Source of the DNA: an uncultured Oscillospiraceae bacterium
Lineage (GTDB): Bacteria; Bacillota; Clostridia; Oscillospirales; Oscillospiraceae
DNA length: 8,784 bases
Assembly: GCA_900752445.1 (NCBI GenBank)
Contig: CAADVN010000101.1
Location: forward strand, 1 to 8,784
Direction of reading: 5' to 3'
Made by a program: the position numbers and the translations under genes. Every line of letters begins with the position of its first letter. Position 1 is the stretch's first letter. The notes under the pieces were generated by a model. It saw only the letters and a program-made list of their open reading frames with translations, searched no databases and was not told the DNA's origin. Positions 5,711 to 8,784 of the stretch are shown here, in pieces.

Positions 5711-6124
5711 ATGGTCAAGGTGATCGTGGGCCTGAAAGGCTCCGGCAAGACCAAGAGGCTGGTGGAGCTCGTACGCACCGCCGTGAACGAGGAGCATGGT
5801 GATGTCATCTGCATTGAGAAGGACAGGAAGCTCACCTATGACATACCGTATCAGGCCCGCCTTATCCACGCCAGCGACTATCAAATCGGCACCTTTGAGT
5901 TCATGAAAGGCTTCATAAGCGGACTCAGGGCCGGAAACTACGACATATCTCACATTTTTATAGACAATTTCCACAAGCTGTTCAATGCCGGGACCGAAAC
6001 GCAGGTCGTGGATTTTCTGAACTTCCTCTCGAGCTTTGCCGAGAAGGAGAATATCAGGTTCACCATCACCATGACCGCCGACCCGGACAACCTCGGCGAG
6101 GAGATAAGGAAATACGTCATGTGA
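5711..6124 (+). CDS. Small P-loop NTPase-like protein of unknown function
   Basis: A 137-residue protein that looks like a minimal nucleotide-binding domain. Walker A is GLKGSGKT at residues 7-14, almost at the N-terminus. A hydrophobic strand ending in Asp, HIFID at 81-85, fits Walker B. ITMTA at 119-123 may be a further core strand. There is no signal peptide or membrane segment. I recall similar short ATP-binding proteins in clostridial genomes, sometimes loosely labelled PilT-like, but I know no assigned function. In-frame starts also exist at 5669 (TTG) and 5681 (ATG); the ATG at 5711 is chosen because GGGAG at 5696-5700 lies 10 nt upstream and the protein then begins directly with the first P-loop strand. 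It stands alone between two terminators, and I saw no good promoter between the upstream hairpin and the start. Its GC is lower than that of its neighbours. Confidence 0.8.
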   Translation: MVKVIVGLKGSGKTKRLVELVRTAVNEEHGDVICIEKDRKLTYDIPYQARLIHASDYQIGTFEFMKGFISGLRAGNYDISHIFIDNFHKLFNAGTETQVVDFLNFLSSFAEKENIRFTITMTADPDNLGEEIRKYVM

Positions 6125-6138
6125 CGCATGAGCACGCG

Positions 6139-6169
6139 GCGCCCCGGCAGGACCCGGGGCGCTTTTTTT
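6139..6169 (+). terminator. Intrinsic terminator of the P-loop gene
   Basis: GCGCCCCGG (6139-6147) and CCGGGGCGC (6154-6162) form a perfect 9-bp GC-rich stem with a CAGGAC loop, followed by seven T (6163-6169). It starts 15 nt after the stop codon at 6122-6124. Confidence 0.93.
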
Positions 6170-6173
6170 GCTG

Positions 6174-6202
6174 TTGATTTTTGCGGTTTAAAGTGGTATC
6201 AT
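6174..6202 (+). promoter_or_regulatory. Promoter of the hyuAB operon
   Basis: TTGATT at 6174-6179 (4/6), a 17-bp spacer, and TATCAT at 6197-6202 (5/6) preceded by TGG, an extended -10. It begins 5 nt after the upstream terminator's T tract. Transcription from about 6209 would give a leader of about 44 nt to the hyuA ATG. Confidence 0.7.
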
Positions 6203-6252
6203 GCTGAATAGCGCTTGCACAATGCAGCCAAGAAATGGAGGTAACCGGGTTT

Positions 6253-8298
6253 ATGAGAGTAGCAACCGACATTGGAGGCACCTTCACCGACCTCGTCGCC
6301 ATAGGCGAGGACGGAAGTCTCGTGCAGGAAAAGGCCCATACCACACCGCCGAATTTCGAGGCGGGCGTCATGGACGTGCTCGAAAAAAGCGGGGTAAAGC
6401 CAGAGGGCATAACAGCCTTTTTCCATGGTACTACCACGATCATAAATGCCCTGACGGAGCGCAAGGGCGCGAAGACGGCGCTGCTGACCACAAAGGGCTT
6501 CCGCGACGTGCTCGAGCTCGCCCGCGGCAACAGGCCCGACCTGTTCAACATGGTCTTTGAAAAGCCCGTGCCCTTTATTCCGCGCTATCTGCGCCGCGAG
6601 GTCACGGAGCGCATCTCCTACGACGGAAAGGTCGTAACGCCCCTCTGCCGCGAGGACATAGAGAAGGCGGTCGAGTACCTCAAGAAGGAGGGCGTCGAGG
6701 CCGTTGCCGTCTGCTTCATAAACAGCTACGCCAACGAGGCGCACGAGCGAGAGACCGCAGCCTATGTCAAGGAGCTCTGGCCTGAGGTCTTTGTGTGCCC
6801 ATCGGTTGACATAACAAAGGAATGGCGCGAGTACGAGCGCACGTCCACGGCGGCGCTCAACGCCTATGTCATGCCCACGGCCTCGTCGTATATCGACCGG
6901 CTGGGCACGCGGCTGGACGAGGACAAGGTCTCCGGCGCAAGGTATATAATGCAGAGCAACGGCGGTACGACTACCTTTGAGCAGGCGAAGCTGACGCCCA
7001 TCAACGTCGTGGAGTCCGGCCCGGTGGCGGGCGTGTTCGGCGCGTCGATACTGGGCAAGCTCATAGGCGAGCGGAACGTCATCGCCTTCGACGTCGGCGG
7101 CACGACGGCGAAATGCTCGCTCATAGACGACGGTGAGGTCAAGGTCACGACCTCGTATTATATCGAAAAGGACGAGCGCAACGCGGGCTATCCCATCATG
7201 GCCCCGGTCGTGGACATTGTGGAGATAGGCAACGGCGGCGGCTCGATAGCGTGGATAGACGAGGCCGGCTCGCTCAAGGTCGGCCCCAAGAGCGCGGGCG
7301 CGCTGCCCGGCCCGGTGGCCTACGGCAAGGGCGGCACGGAGCCGACGACGACGGACGCGAACCTGATAGCGGGCAGGCTTTCGGCGAAGAACTTCGACAT
7401 GGAGGTCGACCTGGACGCCGTGCGCGCGGCCCTGCGCGGGAAGGTCGGCGCGGCGCTGGGCACGGATGACGAGGGCGCGGCCGAGAGCATCATCCGTGTG
7501 GCGGACTCGAACATGAACAATGCCCTGAAGCTCATCTCCGTGCGGCGCGGCTATGACCCGAGGGATTTCACGATGGTGGGCTTCGGCGGCGGCGGGCCTA
7601 TGCACGGCCCGACGCTCGCGAAGGAGCTGAATATACGCAAGGTCATCGTGCCCGTGGCGGCCTCGGTCTTCTCAGCCTGGGGCATGCTGATGACGGACAT
7701 CAGGCACGACTTCATCCAGACGAGGATAACGAGCTTCTCGACGGCCCCGATGGAGGAGCTCAACGCCATGTGGACGGAGCTGCTGGACGAGGCGAAGGCG
7801 GTGTTCGCGCAGGAGGGAGTATCCGAGGACCAGGCGGTGTTCACCTATATAGCCGACATGCGCTACATGGGCCAGGAGCACACCGTGCAGGTCGCGGCCC
7901 CGGCGGTCCCCTGGAAGGAGGAGGACCGGGCCGAGATCATGGCGCGCTTCCACAGGACGCACGAGCATTTCTACACCTTCAGCCTGCCGGACACCCCGGC
8001 GGAGATAGTGAACCTGCATCTCGTGGCCTACGGTCGGCTGCACAAGCCCGAGCTGCGCGAGATAGCGCCGCACGAGGGCGATATAAGCTCAGCGCTCAAG
8101 GAGACGCGCAGGGTGTTCTTCTCCGGCGAGGGCTGGCTTGAGACGCCCATCTACGACAGGGCGAAGCTCGGCGCGGGCGCGAGCGCGGCCGGTCCGCTGG
8201 TCGTCGAGGAGCCGACGACGGCGACTGTGGTCTGCCCAGGCCAGAGCTTCAGCGTGGACAAATTCGGCGACCTCGTCGTCACAATGGAGGTGGAGTAA
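6253..8298 (+). CDS. hyuA: Hydantoinase/oxoprolinase alpha subunit (HyuA family)
   Basis: A 681-residue subunit of the HyuA family, whose members use ATP to open cyclic amides or imides (N-methylhydantoin, 5-oxoproline, caprolactam) or, in relatives, to carboxylate ketones. Seen in order: ATDIGGTFTDL at 4-14 (phosphate-binding, actin-like fold), FHGTTTIINALTERKG at 57-72, GFRDVLELARGNRPDLF at 82-98, NEAHE at 161-165, EYERTSTAALNAYVMP at 193-208, MQSNGG at 233-238, SGPVAG at 255-260, FDVGGTTAKC at 279-288, GNGGGSIAW at 326-334, VGPKSAGALPGP at 343-354, and FGGGGPMHG at 444-452. The rest (about 490-681) is the usual C-terminal domain. ATG 6253 is preferred over 6235, because the latter lies inside the Shine-Dalgarno region (GGAGGT 6237-6242) and would add six residues not typical of the family. 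It is directly followed by hyuB. The substrate cannot be told from sequence. Confidence 0.93.
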   Translation: MRVATDIGGTFTDLVAIGEDGSLVQEKAHTTPPNFEAGVMDVLEKSGVKPEGITAFFHGTTTIINALTERKGAKTALLTTKGFRDVLELARGNRPDLFNMVFEKPVPFIPRYLRREVTERISYDGKVVTPLCREDIEKAVEYLKKEGVEAVAVCFINSYANEAHERETAAYVKELWPEVFVCPSVDITKEWREYERTSTAALNAYVMPTASSYIDRLGTRLDEDKVSGARYIMQSNGGTTTFEQAKLTPINVVESGPVAGVFGASILGKLIGERNVIAFDVGGTTAKCSLIDDGEVKVTTSYYIEKDERNAGYPIMAPVVDIVEIGNGGGSIAWIDEAGSLKVGPKSAGALPGPVAYGKGGTEPTTTDANLIAGRLSAKNFDMEVDLDAVRAALRGKVGAALGTDDEGAAESIIRVADSNMNNALKLISVRRGYDPRDFTMVGFGGGGPMHGPTLAKELNIRKVIVPVAASVFSAWGMLMTDIRHDFIQTRITSFSTAPMEELNAMWTELLDEAKAVFAQEGVSEDQAVFTYIADMRYMGQEHTVQVAAPAVPWKEEDRAEIMARFHRTHEHFYTFSLPDTPAEIVNLHLVAYGRLHKPELREIAPHEGDISSALKETRRVFFSGEGWLETPIYDRAKLGAGASAAGPLVVEEPTTATVVCPGQSFSVDKFGDLVVTMEVE

Positions 8299-8784
8299 AT
8301 GTCTGAGAAGCTCAATATCGATCCCGTGACCCTGGACATCGTCAAGGATTCGCTCATAGCGGTCAGCAACGAGATATTCTACGCCTTTGCGCAGACCTCG
8401 ATGAGCCCCATCATATACGAGACGCTCGACTACGCCAGCGGCATCGCCGACGCGGAGGGCCGCCTGCTCACGCAGGGAAACGGCGTCTCCGGCTTCATCG
8501 GCATGATCTCGCCGATGATCTGCGCCGTCGTGGACAAGTACGGCAAGGAGAACCTGCACCCCGGCGACGTGTATATCATAAACGACCCCTTCATCGGCGG
8601 CGGCACGCACATGTCGGATGTGGGCATGGTCATGCCCATCTTCCACGGGGACGAGCTTATCGCCTTCGCGGGCAACAAGGCCCATTGGAGCGACATCGGC
8701 GGCATGGCGCCCGGCTCCTTCACCACGGACGCGACGAACACCTGCCAGGAGGGCCTGTGCTTCTCCGGCGTCAAGCTCGTGGAC
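8299..8784 (+). CDS. hyuB: Hydantoinase/oxoprolinase beta subunit (HyuB family), N-terminal part
   Basis: The 162 residues before the window edge match the start of the HyuB family: DPVTLDIVKDSLIAVSNEI at 8-26, NDPFIGGGTHMSDV near 94-107, and AHWSDIGGMAPGS near 127-139. The family normally runs past 500 residues, so most of the gene lies to the right. Its ATG directly abuts the hyuA stop (TAAATG), and its Shine-Dalgarno GGAGG (8286-8290) is inside the end of hyuA, 8 nt before the start. This suggests coupled translation and equal output of two subunits that work as a complex. The conserved Asp and His residues of the GGTHMSD and AHWSDIGG motifs are likely metal or substrate contacts, judging from the family. 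Confidence 0.93.
   Translation, partial: MSEKLNIDPVTLDIVKDSLIAVSNEIFYAFAQTSMSPIIYETLDYASGIADAEGRLLTQGNGVSGFIGMISPMICAVVDKYGKENLHPGDVYIINDPFIGGGTHMSDVGMVMPIFHGDELIAFAGNKAHWSDIGGMAPGSFTTDATNTCQEGLCFSGVKLVD

Noticed and set aside
6208..6234. TGCA-CAA-TGCA and nearby CTTG/CAAG symmetry in the hyuA leader, possible operator
   Set aside because: The arms are only 4 bp and TGCA is self-complementary, so the symmetry is weak; no regulator gene is in view.
6199..7605. Long open frame (468 codons) on the minus strand opposite hyuA
   Set aside because: Same cause: an antisense shadow of hyuA, Arg/His/Val-rich, with no family resemblance.

Overview
The window looks like the chromosome of a high-GC member of the Firmicutes, probably a clostridial/Oscillospiraceae-type gut anaerobe. 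Supporting signs are strong GGAGG Shine-Dalgarno sites, a Firmicutes-type short glucose-6-phosphate isomerase, a DacF/PBP5-like carboxypeptidase, an AI-2E-type permease with a clostridial-looking N-terminus, and frequent ATA and AGG codons despite high GC. The lineage call comes from memory of protein families; the genus cannot be fixed from the sequence alone. I found no rRNA, tRNA, CRISPR array or transposase.

Layout. (1) Positions 1-108, minus: N-terminus of the tRNA methylthiotransferase MtaB, running off the left edge. (2) 135-1265, plus: a NifS/IscS-like cysteine desulfurase, divergent from mtaB with only 26 bp between start codons; its promoter lies inside mtaB. (3) 1270-2721, minus: an AI-2E family permease, convergent with the desulfurase with 4 bp between stop codons; the desulfurase terminator lies inside the permease gene. 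(4) 2722-3004: an AT-rich divergent intergenic region carrying an inverted duplication of a promoter/leader-like sequence and a cluster of TGTTGAAA repeats. (5) 3005-4162, plus: secreted D-Ala-D-Ala carboxypeptidase. (6) 4314-5588, plus: glucose-6-phosphate isomerase with its own promoter. (7) 5711-6124, plus: a small orphan P-loop protein behind an 18-bp hairpin. (8) 6253-8298 and 8299-8784+, plus: a hyuA-hyuB hydantoinase/oxoprolinase pair with its own promoter; hyuB runs off the right edge.

How the genes fit together. mtaB and the desulfurase are plausibly linked: one makes a thiolated tRNA base using Fe-S clusters, and the other mobilises sulfur from cysteine. Permease and carboxypeptidase act at the envelope and share similar upstream DNA in divergent orientation. 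pgi is central glycolysis. hyuAB should form one ATP-dependent cyclic amide/imide or carboxylase-type enzyme of unknown substrate. The window is mostly ordinary core genome. Its unusual points are regulatory: signals embedded in opposing genes, a palindrome serving as two ribosome binding sites, and the inverted promoter duplication. No clear new multi-gene system is visible.
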